Source: Stenotrophomonas maltophilia (GTDB lineage: Bacteria; Pseudomonadota; Gammaproteobacteria; Xanthomonadales; Xanthomonadaceae). From it: DNA of 64,000 nucleotides. The notes under the pieces are model-generated. The model was not told the DNA's origin and did no database searches. It worked only from the letters and a program-made list of their open reading frames with translations. Both the position numbers and the translations under genes were made by a program. Location of the stretch: the NCBI GenBank assembly GCA_009912235.1, contig WNDS01000001.1:372001-436000 (forward strand). The letters run 5' to 3'. Positions 1-9,235 of this stretch are shown here, one piece after another. Within the stretch, counting starts at the first letter, position 1; each line of letters opens with the position of its first letter.

Positions 1-2072
1 GACATCCCGATGTCGATCAGCGTCATCAGCGAGGAGCAGCTGGACCGGCTGCAGGTGAACAACATCAACGACCTGGCCGGCCTGGTGCCGGGGCTGCAGG
101 TATCCAGCCTGGGCGCGCCCGGCCGGGCCATGCTGTCCATCCGCGGCATCATGCCGCTGGGCAACACCGCGGCCACCTCGGTCTACGTCGACGACGTGCC
201 GCTGACCCCGAACGGTTCGCTGTCCGGCGCCACCTCGGGCATGTTCGACCTGCTGCCCTACGACGTGCAGAGCGTGGAAGTGCTGCGCGGGCCGCAGGGC
301 ACGCTATATGGCGCCAGCGCGCTGGGCGGGGTGATCAAGTACGTGACCAAGCGGCCGGACCTGGAAACCTTCTCCGGCCGCGCCGGCGCCACCTTCCGCG
401 TGGTGGACGGCGGTGGCCGGCTGGGGCATTCCGAACGCGCGGCCATCAACGCACCGCTGGTGAACGGCACGCTGGGCCTGCATGCCAGCTATGCCGAACA
501 GACCAGCCCCGGCTGGATCGACAACAGCGTTCTGCATCGCCGCGACACCAACGATGTGCGCCAGAACGCCGGCCGCGCTGCCCTGCTGTGGAAGCCATCT
601 GAGGCAGTGGACGTACTGCTCAGCGCACTGCACCAGGAAAACAAGGGCGACAACTTCGCCACCGTCGCGCTGGACCCGGTCACCCTGCAGCCCAAGCTGC
701 CCGGCCATTCCAACCAGTACCTGCTGCTGCAGCCCAGCTCGATCAAGTACGACGTGTACGGGCTGAGCGTGGATGTGGACCTGGGCTGGGCCGACCTCAC
801 CTCGGCCAGCAGCTGGATGAAGTCGCACTCGTGGCGCCTGCAGGACCAGTCGGCGGAATACGTGCCACTGTTCGGGCAAAACCGGGCGTCGGGCCCGCCA
901 TTGCCTACGCCTCGCTGGACACCGACATCGACCTGAAGAAGTTCACCCAGGAAGTGCGGCTGGCCTCCAAGGCCGATGGCCGCCTGCTGTGGCAGCTCGG
1001 CGCGCTCTACACCGATGAGGACGCGGCCTACATCGAGGATGGAAGCGCGCTCAGCCCGCTGCAGCGCCCGGTCAGCAACCTGTTCACCGCCAACGTGCTG
1101 ACCACCTACCGCGAAAAAGCGCTGTTCGGCAACGCCACCTGGAAGTTCACCGAGCAGTTCGACCTGGCACTGGGCGTGCGCCAGGCCCGCAACGACCAGC
1201 ACTTCCGCCAGACCCTGGGCGGCCTGCTCGGCGGCGACGGCGTGCAGCGCAGCACGCGCTCGTCGGAAAGCGTGACCACCTGGAGCGCCAGCCCGCGCCT
1301 GTTCCTAGGCAAGGACACCATGGCCTACCTGCGCGTGGCCACCGGCTACCGTGCCGGCAGCCCGAACCCGGTGCTGCCGGCCGCTCCGGAGGTGCCGGCC
1401 GAGGTCAAGTCGGACACGCTGATCAATTACGAAGCCGGGCTCAAGACCCACTTCTGGGACCGCCGCGCCCTGCTGGAAGTTGCCGCTTTCCGCATCGACT
1501 AGGATGACATCCGCCTGAACCTGGCCACCGCGCAGGGCATCTCCTATGGCGTCAACGGTGGCAGCGCCCGCAGCCAGGGCGTGGAACTGACCGGCGCGCT
1601 GATGCCGCTGGACGGCCTGCGCCTGAGCGGCAGCCTGACCTACACCGACGCCACGCTGACCTCACCCATTCCGCCGGTGCGCCCGGGCGGGCCCAACCAG
1701 GCCGAAACCGGGGCGCGGCTGCCGCAGGTGCCCGAATGGACGGGCAGCCTGCAGGCCGACTACCAGTTCCCCAGCCGCGGCGAATGGGCATGGAGCGTGG
1801 GCGGCGCGCTGCGCTATTACGGTGTGCGCGAAGCCTCGGTGGCCGCAGCGCAATCCATCCGCCTGCCCAACTACACCACGATGGACCTGACGGCCGAGGT
1901 CAGCAACCAGAACACCACCTTCCGCCTGTTCGTGACCAACCTCACCAACAAGGATATCTACGTGGCGGCCGGCAGGACCCTGCCGGGCCCCGGGGCAGGG
2001 GACTACCGGCGCTGGAATGCGGTGATGCTGCAGCCGCGCACGATCGGCGTCTCGGTGGATTACAGCTTCTGA
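1..2072 (+). pseudogene. TonB-dependent receptor, 5' truncated by window, frameshift and internal stop
   Basis: Outer-membrane TonB-dependent receptor; substrate unknown. The plug domain is clear near the start (VEVLRGPQGTLYGASALGG, about 265-330) and the product ends in an aromatic residue (VDYSF) as outer-membrane beta-barrels do. The reading frame is broken twice. At 878-881 a run of four A is followed by a shift to the -1 frame; five A would restore a continuous FGQKPGVGPA. At 1500-1502 a TAG lies between RID and DDIRL, where TGG (Trp) would fit the usual barrel strand. The remaining frame runs to the TGA at 2070-2072. The first codons lie outside the window. Either a real pseudogene or two consensus errors; the downstream barrel sequence shows no further decay, which favours a very recent loss or sequence error. 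Confidence 0.85.
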
Positions 2073-2106
2073 TCCAGCACCACGGCGCGGCCCCGGTCGG
2101 GCCACG

Positions 2107-2946
2107 TCAGCGCTGGGCCGCGCAGTAGCGGTCGCGCCACTCCAGCGCACGTGCGATGCCGCCGAACGGAAAGAAGTGCAGGCCCACCGCGCCCTGCGCG
2201 TCGCCCAGGCCAGCCGCCATGCGGTCCACGAACAGATCCGGCCCGGCGCTGCCGAGCAGCCTGCCGAGTGAAACGCCATAGCGGGCCAGCATCGCGGCAC
2301 TGGCGCTGACCCCGCACAGCGCCGCATAGCGTGCCAGCAGCGCGATGCTGGCCGGGCCGGGCACGCCGATCCGCACCGGGTGGCCAATGCCCCGCGCACG
2401 CAGCGCATCCACCCAGGCCAGCACCGCCTCGGCATCGAAAGCGAACTGGGTGATGATCAGTGGCGCCATGCCGCGCTGCGTGATGCTGTCGCATTTCTGC
2501 TGCAGCGCCGCCCAGCGTTGTGCGGCGTCCATCACCGGGTGGCCGTCGGGGTGGCCGCCCACGCCCACCTGCTGCAGGCCCGCGCCCTCCAGCAAACCGG
2601 TTTCAATCAGCGCCATGCTGTCGGTGAACGGCCCCAGCGGCGTGTCTGGGTCGCCGGCAATCACGAAACACCGGGTCACCCCGGCCTCGCCGGCGGCGCG
2701 CTGCACGAAATCCTGCAGTGCGGCCAGCGAGCCGATGCGCCGCGCGGACAGGTGCGGCATCGGCTCGAAGCCGAGCGCATGCACCGCCGCGGCCGCGGCC
2801 AGCCGCGCCGCGTCATCCTCGCGCGGCAGGTAAGGGATGGAAATGGTCGTACCCGGTGCAATGCGCGCAGCCACCGCACGCAGCGCCGGAATGTCCCGCG
2901 CGCCCACTTCCAGCGAGCTGCCCCGTACCAGCGACTGCGCCTGCAT
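2107..2946 (-). CDS. methylenetetrahydrofolate reductase-like (MetF-like) protein
   Basis: 279-aa protein resembling the MetF/MTHFR TIM-barrel family, which reduces 5,10-methylene-THF to 5-methyl-THF. Visible family-like segments are PHLSARRI (about 62-69) and CFVIAGDPDTPLGPF (about 93-107). Its ATG overlaps the TGA of metR by one base (TGATG, 2944-2948), so the two are one operon and probably translationally coupled. The neighbourhood (MetR, MesX, MesD) places it in methionine synthesis. It is divergent from classical MetF in the N-terminal part, so it may act on another C1 carrier; the partner MesD is reported not to need methyl-THF. Family call fairly sure, exact reaction not. Confidence 0.7.
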   Translation of the reverse strand: MQAQSLVRGSSLEVGARDIPALRAVAARIAPGTTISIPYLPREDDAARLAAAAAVHALGFEPMPHLSARRIGSLAALQDFVQRAAGEAGVTRCFVIAGDPDTPLGPFTDSMALIETGLLEGAGLQQVGVGGHPDGHPVMDAAQRWAALQQKCDSITQRGMAPLIITQFAFDAEAVLAWVDALRARGIGHPVRIGVPGPASIALLARYAALCGVSASAAMLARYGVSLGRLLGSAGPDLFVDRMAAGLGDAQGAVGLHFFPFGGIARALEWRDRYCAAQR

Positions 2947-3851
2947 CAGCCGGCGCCGTTGGCGCTGGGCGTGCCCTGGCGGGCCAGGTCGACGAAGGCG
3001 CGCAGGTAGTCGATGGACGTCTCCGACTCGCGTGCGCCCAGGTAGATCTGCTTCGGAATGCCCTTGGCCCCCAGCCGCACCGGAACCACGTCCATGCGCG
3101 CGGCGTATTCTTCCACCAGCCAGCGCGGCATCGCCGCCACGCCCCGGCCACTGGCCACCATCTGCATCATGATGTCGGTGGTCTCGATGCTCTTGTGCCG
3201 GCGCGGCGTCACCCCGGCCGGCAGCAGGAACTGGTTGTAGATGTCCAGGCGCTCGAACGGTACCGGGTAGCTGATCAGCACTTCCTGGGTCAGCTGCCGC
3301 GGCTTCACGTACTCCACCTTGGCCAGCGCATGGCCCTTGGCCACCACCAGCACCTGCTCGTAATCGAACACCGGCACGAAGCTCAGGCCCGGCTTCAGCA
3401 GCGGGTCGGGGGTCACCAGCAGGTCGATCTCATAGCCGAACAGCGCGCCGATCCCGCCGAACTGAAACTTCTGCTTCACGTCCACGTCCACGTCCGGCCA
3501 CGCCGCCAGGTAGGGCGAGACGATCTTCAGCAGCCACTGGTAGCACGGGTGGCATTCCATGCCGATACGCAGCGCGCCGCGCTCGCCCTGGGCGAACTGG
3601 CCCAGCCGCTCCTCGGCCAGGTCCAGCTGCGGCAGCACCCGGTTGGCCACCGCCAGCAGATACTGGCCGGCCTGGGTCAGGCGCAGGCTGCGGCCTTCGC
3701 GCAGCCACACGTCGGTGCCCAGCTGCTGTTCTAGCTTCTTCATGCTGTGGCTCAGGGCCGACTGGGTCAGGTTCAGCACCCCGGCGGCGGCGGTCAGCGA
3801 GCCCTGCAGTTCAACCTGCTGGACGATGCTCAGGTGGATGCGCTCAAGCAT
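2946..3851 (-). CDS. metR: LysR-family methionine regulator MetR
   Basis: 301-aa LysR-type regulator. The N-terminal winged HTH is visible (GSLTAAAGVLNLTQSALSHS, about 18-37) followed by the substrate-binding domain. It resembles MetR, the homocysteine-responsive activator of methionine genes, through segments such as ECHPCYQWL (about 98-106) and QVLVVAKGHALA. The ATG at 3849-3851 gives the usual LysR N-terminus (MLERIHLS); an in-frame GTG at 3864-3866 is an alternative. It is divergent from the FMN reductase-mesX-mesD genes and followed, with a one-base overlap, by the metF-like gene. The inverted repeat at 3878-3900 lies just upstream and is the likely site from which it controls both directions. 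Confidence 0.85.
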   Translation of the reverse strand: MLERIHLSIVQQVELQGSLTAAAGVLNLTQSALSHSMKKLEQQLGTDVWLREGRSLRLTQAGQYLLAVANRVLPQLDLAEERLGQFAQGERGALRIGMECHPCYQWLLKIVSPYLAAWPDVDVDVKQKFQFGGIGALFGYEIDLLVTPDPLLKPGLSFVPVFDYEQVLVVAKGHALAKVEYVKPRQLTQEVLISYPVPFERLDIYNQFLLPAGVTPRRHKSIETTDIMMQMVASGRGVAAMPRWLVEEYAARMDVVPVRLGAKGIPKQIYLGARESETSIDYLRAFVDLARQGTPSANGAG

Positions 3852-3877
3852 GTTGATGAATCGCACTCATGGATACG

Positions 3878-3900
3878 TGAAGTAAAACCATTTTACGTCA
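3878..3900. promoter_or_regulatory. inverted-repeat operator between metR and the mesX/mesD operon
   Basis: Ten-base arms TGAAGTAAAA and TTTTACGTCA around a CCA spacer; the arms match at nine of ten positions. It sits in the divergent promoter region 27 bases upstream of the metR ATG. It has the TGA...TCA outline of LysR/MetR sites, though not the exact E. coli MetR consensus. Assignment as the MetR site is an inference. Confidence 0.5.
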
Positions 3901-4034
3901 TGGAAGGGTCTGGCTAGCATCGGTCCATGGCTTTCGTTGCCTTCACGCCCGGTGGTTGCGGGCGGGGCAGGGCAGCGAACCCCCAACGGCACCCTCCGGC
4001 CCCTTCGGAACCGCCCCCTATTGAACGCCACGCC

Positions 4035-4617
4035 ATGACACCTCCCCTCCGTATCGTCGCCGTCTCCGGCGGGCTGCAGCGCCCGTCCCGGGCCGCAACC
4101 CTGGCCCAGCACCTGCTGGACCTGATCGGTGAAGAAGTGCCATGCGAACAGCACCTGGTGGAACTGGGCCAGCTGGCCACGCAGCTGGCCGGCGCGCTCT
4201 GGCGCTCGCAGCTGCCCGGCAGCGTGGAGAGCGAGCTGCAGGCGGTCGAGCAGGCCGACGTGCTGGTGGTCGCCACGCCGGTCTACCGCGGCTCCTACAC
4301 CGGTCTGTTCAAGCACTTCTTCGATTTCATCGACCAGGATGCGCTGACCGACACGCCCATCCTGCTGGCCGCCACCGGCGGCAGCGAGCGCCATGCGCTG
4401 GTGATCGACCACCAGTTGCGCCCGCTCTTCAGCTTCTTCCAGGCGCGCACGCTGCCACTGGGCATCTATGCCACCGACCGCGATTTCGCCGATGGCCGCG
4501 TGCACGACGAAGCGCTGCTGCAGCGCGCCCGGCTGGCGGTGCAGCGCGCACTGCCGCTGCTGGAGCTCACCCACCGTGCGCGCCAGCCTCGCGGCGCGCA
4601 CGGTGGCCGCCGCCTGA
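4035..4617 (+). CDS. NAD(P)H-dependent FMN reductase (MsuE-like), 3' end altered by a frameshift
   Basis: Flavodoxin-fold FMN reductase. It opens with the phosphate-binding loop VAVSGGLQRPSRA (residues about 7-19) and continues with ADVLVVATPVYRGSYTGLFKHF (about 75-97 region), typical of the MsuE/SsuE family, which supplies reduced FMN to a partner oxygenase. As written, the frame has no stop and runs through into mesX (to 5696). Reading one base later from about 4572 gives VRASLAARTVAAA and a TGA at 4615-4617, a normal family C-terminus, so an extra base near 4568-4580 is likely. The stretch 4618-4718 does not look coding. The start is the ATG at 4035; in-frame codons upstream to 3927 lack family similarity. 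Context suggests it feeds MesX. Confidence 0.8.
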
Positions 4618-4718
4618 TTCCCGCGCGGTGGCGGTGCCTGCGTGCACGCCACCACACCCCGTTGCCGGATGCGATCGACCTGCATCTGCACGCCATTCCG
4701 ACAGCCAGAACGCCGCCC

Positions 4719-5696
4719 ATGACCACCCACGACTTCACCTTCAGCATCACGCGCATTCCGTTCAACGAGGATTACCAGCCCGCCGACGGCACGCGCATCA
4801 CCACCAATTTCGCCAACCTGGCCCGTGGTGAGAGCCGCCAGGAGAACCTGCGAAACACGCTGGGCATGATCAACAACCGCTTCAACGACCTGGCCCACTG
4901 GGACAACCCCAGCGCCGACCGTTACGCGGTGGAGATCGACATCATCTCGGTGGAGATGCACATCGACGGCCGCGACGGCAGCGATCCGTTCCCGCTGATC
5001 GAAGTGCTGCGGCCGACCATCGTCGACACGCGCACCGGCGCACGCACCGAAGGCATCGTCGGCAACAACTTCTCCTCCTACGTGCGCGACTACGATTTCA
5101 GCGTGGTGCTGCCGGCCAGCAACGAAGGCAAGGCCACCTTCGCCATTCCCGAAGGCTTCGGCGACCTGCACGGCAAGCTGTTCAAGCACTTCCTGCAGTC
5201 CCAGGCCTATCACGCGCACTTCAGCAAGCCGCCGGTGATCTGCATCAGCGTGTCCAGCAGCAAGACCTACCACCGCACCGAGAACCACCACCCCATCCTG
5301 GGCGTGGAATACCGCCAGGGCGAGTTTTCCCCGACCGACCAGTACTTCGACAAGATGGGCCTGCAGGTGCGCTACTTCATGCCGCCGGGCAGCGTGGCCC
5401 CGCTGGCGTTCTATTTTCAGGGCGACCTGCTGGGCGACTACTCCAACCTGGAACTGATCGGCACCATCAGCACCATGGAGGCCTTCCAGAAGATCTACCG
5501 CCCGGAGATCTACAACGCCAATTCGGTGGCCGGCAAGGTCTACCAGCCCAGCCTGAAGCACCAGGACTACTCGTCCACCCGCATCGTCTACGACCGCGAA
5601 GAGCGCAGCCAGCTCGCCGTCAAGCAGGGCCGCTTCACCGAAGAGCACTTCATCAAGCCCTACCGCAACGTGCTTGAGCAGTGGGCCGCCCGCTGA
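4719..5696 (+). CDS. mesX: DUF1852 protein MesX, putative oxygenase partner of MesD
   Basis: 325-aa DUF1852 protein. Published work on core methionine synthases found that MesD needs a DUF1852 protein and oxygen, and does not need methyl-THF or cobalamin; the chemistry of DUF1852 is unproven. The start MTTHDFTFSITRIPFNEDY and the segment NFANLARGESRQENLRNTL (about 32-50) are characteristic. It is 44 bases upstream of mesD and downstream of an FMN reductase, which fits a flavin-dependent oxygenase that makes or transfers the methyl donor. No strong Shine-Dalgarno precedes the ATG at 4719. In the given sequence it is in frame with the reductase, apparently through a frameshift upstream rather than a true fusion. 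Confidence 0.9.
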   Translation: MTTHDFTFSITRIPFNEDYQPADGTRITTNFANLARGESRQENLRNTLGMINNRFNDLAHWDNPSADRYAVEIDIISVEMHIDGRDGSDPFPLIEVLRPTIVDTRTGARTEGIVGNNFSSYVRDYDFSVVLPASNEGKATFAIPEGFGDLHGKLFKHFLQSQAYHAHFSKPPVICISVSSSKTYHRTENHHPILGVEYRQGEFSPTDQYFDKMGLQVRYFMPPGSVAPLAFYFQGDLLGDYSNLELIGTISTMEAFQKIYRPEIYNANSVAGKVYQPSLKHQDYSSTRIVYDREERSQLAVKQGRFTEEHFIKPYRNVLEQWAAR

Positions 5697-5740
5697 ATCC
5701 CGCCTTTTCCTTTGCCACCCGGATACAAGACACACACCCG

Positions 5741-6775
5741 ATGAAGAAACTTCTGCCCACCTCCACCGCCGGCAGCCTGCCCAAGCCCTCCTGGCTGGCC
5801 CAGCCTGAAAAACTCTGGTCGCCCTGGAAGCTGCAGGATGACGAACTGATCGAAGGCAAGCAGGACGCCCTGCGCTTGTCGCTGCAGGAACAGCAGCACG
5901 CCGGCATCGATATCGTCAGCGACGGTGAACAGACCCGCCAGCATTTCGTCACCACCTTCATCGAAAACCTCAGCGGCGTGGATTTCGACAAGCGCGAAAC
6001 CGTGCGCATCCGCGACCGTTATGACGCCAGCGTGCCCACCGTGGTTGGCGCCGTCAGCCGCCCCAAGGCGGTCTTCGTCGAGGACGCCAAATTCCTGCGC
6101 AGGCAGACCAGCCAGCCGATCAAGTGGGCGCTGCCTGGCCCGATGACCATGATCGACACCCTCTACGATGCCCACTACAAGAGCCGCGAAAAGCTGGCCT
6201 GGGAATTCGCCAAGATCCTCAACCAGGAAGCACGCGAACTGGAAGCGGCCGGCGTGGACATCATCCAGTTCGACGAGCCGGCCTTCAACGTGTTCTTCGA
6301 TGAAGTGAACGACTGGGGCGTGGCCACCCTGGAACGCGCCATCGAAGGCCTGAAGTGCGAAACCGCCGTGCACATCTGCTACGGCTACGGCATCAAGGCC
6401 AACACCGACTGGAAGCAGACGCTGGGTTCGGAATGGCGCCAGTACGAGGAATCGTTCCCGAAGCTGCAGACCTCCAACATCGACATCATTTCGCTGGAAT
6501 GCCACAACTCGCACGTGCCGATCGACCTGATCGAACTGGTGCGCGGCAAGAAGGTGATGGTCGGCGCCATCGATGTGGCGTCCAACACGGTGGAAACCGC
6601 CGATGAAGTGGCCAACACCCTGCGCAAGGCATTGAAGTTCGTCGACGCCGACAAGCTGTACCCCAGCACCAACTGCGGCATGGCCCCGCTGGCCCGCAAC
6701 GTGGCGCGCGGCAAGCTGCAGGCGCTGAGTGCCGGCGCGGCGATCATCCGCGCCGAGCTGGCCGGGCAGGGCTGA
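5741..6775 (+). CDS. mesD: core methionine synthase MesD (folate- and cobalamin-independent)
   Basis: 344-aa protein matching only the C-terminal catalytic barrel of MetE, without the N-terminal folate domain. Zinc-site residues are visible: H211 and C213 (VHICYGYG), a Glu near 253 (SLECHNS) and C312 (NCGMAPL), matching the His-x-Cys, Glu and Cys set of MetE. It transfers a methyl group to homocysteine to make methionine in the cytoplasm. The gene follows mesX by 44 bases in one operon and lies opposite metR. The true methyl donor is not known for this family. A 23-bp perfect inverted repeat follows the stop codon. Confidence 0.9.
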   Translation: MKKLLPTSTAGSLPKPSWLAQPEKLWSPWKLQDDELIEGKQDALRLSLQEQQHAGIDIVSDGEQTRQHFVTTFIENLSGVDFDKRETVRIRDRYDASVPTVVGAVSRPKAVFVEDAKFLRRQTSQPIKWALPGPMTMIDTLYDAHYKSREKLAWEFAKILNQEARELEAAGVDIIQFDEPAFNVFFDEVNDWGVATLERAIEGLKCETAVHICYGYGIKANTDWKQTLGSEWRQYEESFPKLQTSNIDIISLECHNSHVPIDLIELVRGKKVMVGAIDVASNTVETADEVANTLRKALKFVDADKLYPSTNCGMAPLARNVARGKLQALSAGAAIIRAELAGQG

Positions 6776-6801
6776 GCCCCACAGTACCTGCTGCACGCTG
6801 A

Positions 6802-6869
6802 GCGACCGCTGGGCCTTGGCACTGTCACGGCGCAGCGGTCGCCCGACGTGACAGTGCCAAGGCCCAGCG
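6802..6869. repeat. long perfect inverted repeat with a competing nested hairpin after mesD
   Basis: Two 23-base arms, 6807-6829 and 6847-6869, are exact reverse complements with a 17-base loop. A second, overlapping pair of nine-base arms (6802-6810 with 6834-6842) cannot form at the same time as the first. It may be a bidirectional terminator for mesD or a short palindromic repeat element. No T-tract follows on either side, so simple intrinsic termination is not certain. Confidence 0.8.
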
Positions 6870-6929
6870 CGGGGCAGGGCGACGCACAGCAGTGCTACTC
6901 TCCGGAAGGCAAATCCGGAAACTCACTGC

Positions 6930-7244
6930 ATGCAGATGAAACCCCTTCGCCCTTTCCAGCACGTTGTCGACGACTGGGCCGCCGAGCTTTCAGAAAAACT
7001 GGGGCGGCCCGTGGCGGTGCTGCGGGAGAACGGACTGACCGCGCGCGATTTTTCGGTGGACGAGCGGGTCGAGCTGAGGCGGCCAACCGGCTTCACCATC
7101 GCCATCCCGCTTGCATTCTGTGTCACGGATGCAACCAGAGGCGTGGCCGTTTTCAGCGAGCACGACGGCTACATGGAATTCAGCCTGGAAGAGGACGACG
7201 TGGCCAGCCAGATTGTCGAGCACACCTACCGTCACGGCTTCTGA
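6930..7244 (+). CDS. hypothetical protein, 104 aa
   Basis: Small soluble acidic protein with no signal peptide or membrane segment. Visible features are an amphipathic N-terminal region (VVDDWAAELSEKLGRPVAVLR), a central strand-rich part (GFTIAIPLAFCVTDATRGVAVF) and an acidic stretch EFSLEEDDVASQIV. I do not recognise a family. A second ATG at 6936 would remove two residues. The gene stands alone between the mesD inverted repeat and the convergent LysR gene, with codon use like its neighbours. Confidence 0.6.
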   Translation: MQMKPLRPFQHVVDDWAAELSEKLGRPVAVLRENGLTARDFSVDERVELRRPTGFTIAIPLAFCVTDATRGVAVFSEHDGYMEFSLEEDDVASQIVEHTYRHGF

Positions 7245-7283
7245 GCGCCGCCGGCGGGTGGCCGTTGCCCGGGGCGCAGCGCC

Positions 7284-8180
7284 TCAGCCTTGCCACCACT
7301 CCACCAGCAGGTCAATGAAGCACCGCACCTTCGGCGGCAGGTGGCGCCTGCTGGGGTAGACCACCTGCACCGGCACCTGCTCGGTGCCGTACCCGGCAAG
7401 CAGCGGCACCAGGCGGCCATCGGCAAGGCAGTCCTCCACCAGGAGCGCGGGCAGGCAGGCCACGCCCATCCCCAGCAGCGCCGCATCACGAATCGCCTCG
7501 GCACTGTCCAGCCGCAGCCGGCTGTTCGGGCTGACCGTCTGCCAGGCCCCGTCGCCATCCTGCAGCCGTCACGGCTGGCGCTGCAGGCGGCTGCTGAACA
7601 CCAGGGCGTCGTGGTCCAGCAGCGCTTCCGGCGTCCCGGGCGTTCCGCGTGCCTGCAGGTACCGCGGCGCGGCGCAGACCACGGCGCGGTGGTGGGCCAC
7701 CGTGCGCGACACCAGGCTGCTGTCGGCTGCAGGCCGGCCGATGCGTACGGCCAGGTCGAAGCCTTCCTCAATCAGGTCCACCACCCGGTCTGAGAACGCT
7801 GCTTCAATCTGCACCTGTGGCCAGCGCTGCTGGTAGTCGGCCAACAGTGGCAGCACACGCAGCCGGCCAAGCGCCTCGGGCAGGCTCAGCCGCAGGGTAC
7901 CGCGTGGCAGGCCGGTGCGCTGGCCCACGCTGCCCTCGGCGTCTTCCAGCTGGCTGAAGATCTGCACGCAGTGCTGGTAGAAGAGCTGCCCATCGTCGGT
8001 CAGGCTCAGGGTGCGCGTGGTGCGGTGGAACAGCCGCACGCCCAGGTGCGTTTCCAGCCGGGTGATCGCTTTGCCCGCCGCCGAGCGGGTCAGCCCCAGC
8101 GAACGGCCGTCGCCCACGAAACTGCCGCTGTCGGCCACCGCCACGAACACGCCCATCTCATCCAGGTTCAACCGGCTCAC
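7284..8180 (-). pseudogene. LysR-family regulator with one internal stop
   Basis: LysR regulator divergent from the esterase at 8297. The HTH (SFVGDGRSLGLTRSAAGKAI) and the substrate-binding domain are intact. A TGA on the minus strand (plus-strand TCA at 7569-7571) interrupts the frame between LQRQP and RLQDGDG; both sides are in the same frame, and TGG would give QPWRLQDG, normal for the family. The GTG at 8178-8180 gives the usual spacing to the HTH; a longer frame opens from 8234. If the stop is real the protein loses its last 95 residues. The divergent arrangement suggests it controls the neighbouring hydrolase. Confidence 0.85.
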
Positions 8181-8296
8181 GCACGCCTCGCTGTGCCCCC
8201 ATAGTGGGGAAATCTGTTCGCCAATGCGAACCATACACTGGAACCTAATTCACCAATGCCCGCGTCACCGGCCGGGCGCTCCCTGAGGAACCACGC

Positions 8297-9235
8297 ATGT
8301 CCTTTTCTCCGCTCGTGCAGGCCCGGCTGGGTGCCTGGGTTGCCTCCGCCGCCGGCTTCGGCCCGTTCCTGCTCGGCCAGGAGACCACCACCACGCTGGA
8401 CGCGCAGCGCCGCGCCTACGAGCAGGTGCTGTGCGCCCATCCCGTTCCCGCCGGGGTCCGCTGCCACGCGGTGGACATGGGCGGCGTGCCCGGCCAGGTC
8501 GTAGTGCCCGATGCACTGCAGAGCGAGCGCGTGCTGCTGTACTTCCATGGCGGCGGTTACGTGGGCGGCAGCCCCACCGGCTACCGGGGCCTGGCCGGGC
8601 ACTTCGCCCAGCAACTGGGCGCAGCGGTCTACCTGCCGGACTACCGGCTGGCGCCCGAACACCCGTTCCCGGCGGCCATTGATGATGGGCTGGCGTCCTA
8701 CCGCTGGCTGCTGGCGCAGGGCCACGCGCCGGAAGACATCACCTTCGCCGGTGATTCGGCCGGTGGTGCCATGGTGGTCTCGGTCATGGTGAGGGCACGC
8801 AATGCCGGGCTGCCGCTGCCGGCCGGCGGCGCGGCGTTGTCGCCGTGGGCAAACCTGGCCCACACCGGTGCCTCCATCGATACCCGCGATGGGCTGGACC
8901 CGCAGGCCTCGCGGCAGGGGCTGACCCTGCTGGCCAAGGCCTTCCTCAACGACGCGCTGCCCACCGATCCCGATGCATCGCCGGTATTTGCCGATGTCAG
9001 GGGGCTGCCGCCGATCCTGGTGCAGATCGGCGAAAACGAAGTGATGCTCAGCGACGCCATGCGGCTGGCCACGCATCTGGGCGAAAACCGCGTGCGGGTC
9101 TCGCTGGAAGTCTGGCCGGGCATGTTCCATGTCTGGCATCTGTTTGCCGCCATCCTGCCCGAAGGCATGCAGGCGGTCCGCAATGCGGCGCTGTTCCTGG
9201 AACAGGCCATGGCCTCAGCCACCTCGCCGCAGTAA
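8297..9235 (+). CDS. alpha/beta hydrolase, hormone-sensitive-lipase family (carboxylesterase)
   Basis: 312-aa cytoplasmic esterase of the HSL/GDSAG group. The oxyanion-hole motif HGGG occurs in YFHGGGYVGGSP (about 86-97), the nucleophile Ser in GDSAGG (about 154-159), the acid in a segment near residue 250 (IGENEVMLSD) and the His in VWPGMFHVWHLF. Length is typical. A GAGGA sequence precedes the ATG. It is divergent from the broken LysR gene, the likely regulator. Substrate unknown; short-chain esters are usual. The 3' end overlaps the convergent beta-helix gene by 21 bases. Confidence 0.88.
   Translation: MSFSPLVQARLGAWVASAAGFGPFLLGQETTTTLDAQRRAYEQVLCAHPVPAGVRCHAVDMGGVPGQVVVPDALQSERVLLYFHGGGYVGGSPTGYRGLAGHFAQQLGAAVYLPDYRLAPEHPFPAAIDDGLASYRWLLAQGHAPEDITFAGDSAGGAMVVSVMVRARNAGLPLPAGGAALSPWANLAHTGASIDTRDGLDPQASRQGLTLLAKAFLNDALPTDPDASPVFADVRGLPPILVQIGENEVMLSDAMRLATHLGENRVRVSLEVWPGMFHVWHLFAAILPEGMQAVRNAALFLEQAMASATSPQ

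Noticed and set aside
3867..5735. Minus-strand frame of 622 codons opposite the methionine genes
   Set aside because: Its translation is a GC-rich shadow (Val/Ala/Gly/His-rich) of the FMN reductase and mesX genes, with no motif.
6802..6869. CRISPR or tRNA-like structure
   Set aside because: Single inverted repeat with no direct-repeat array and no cloverleaf.
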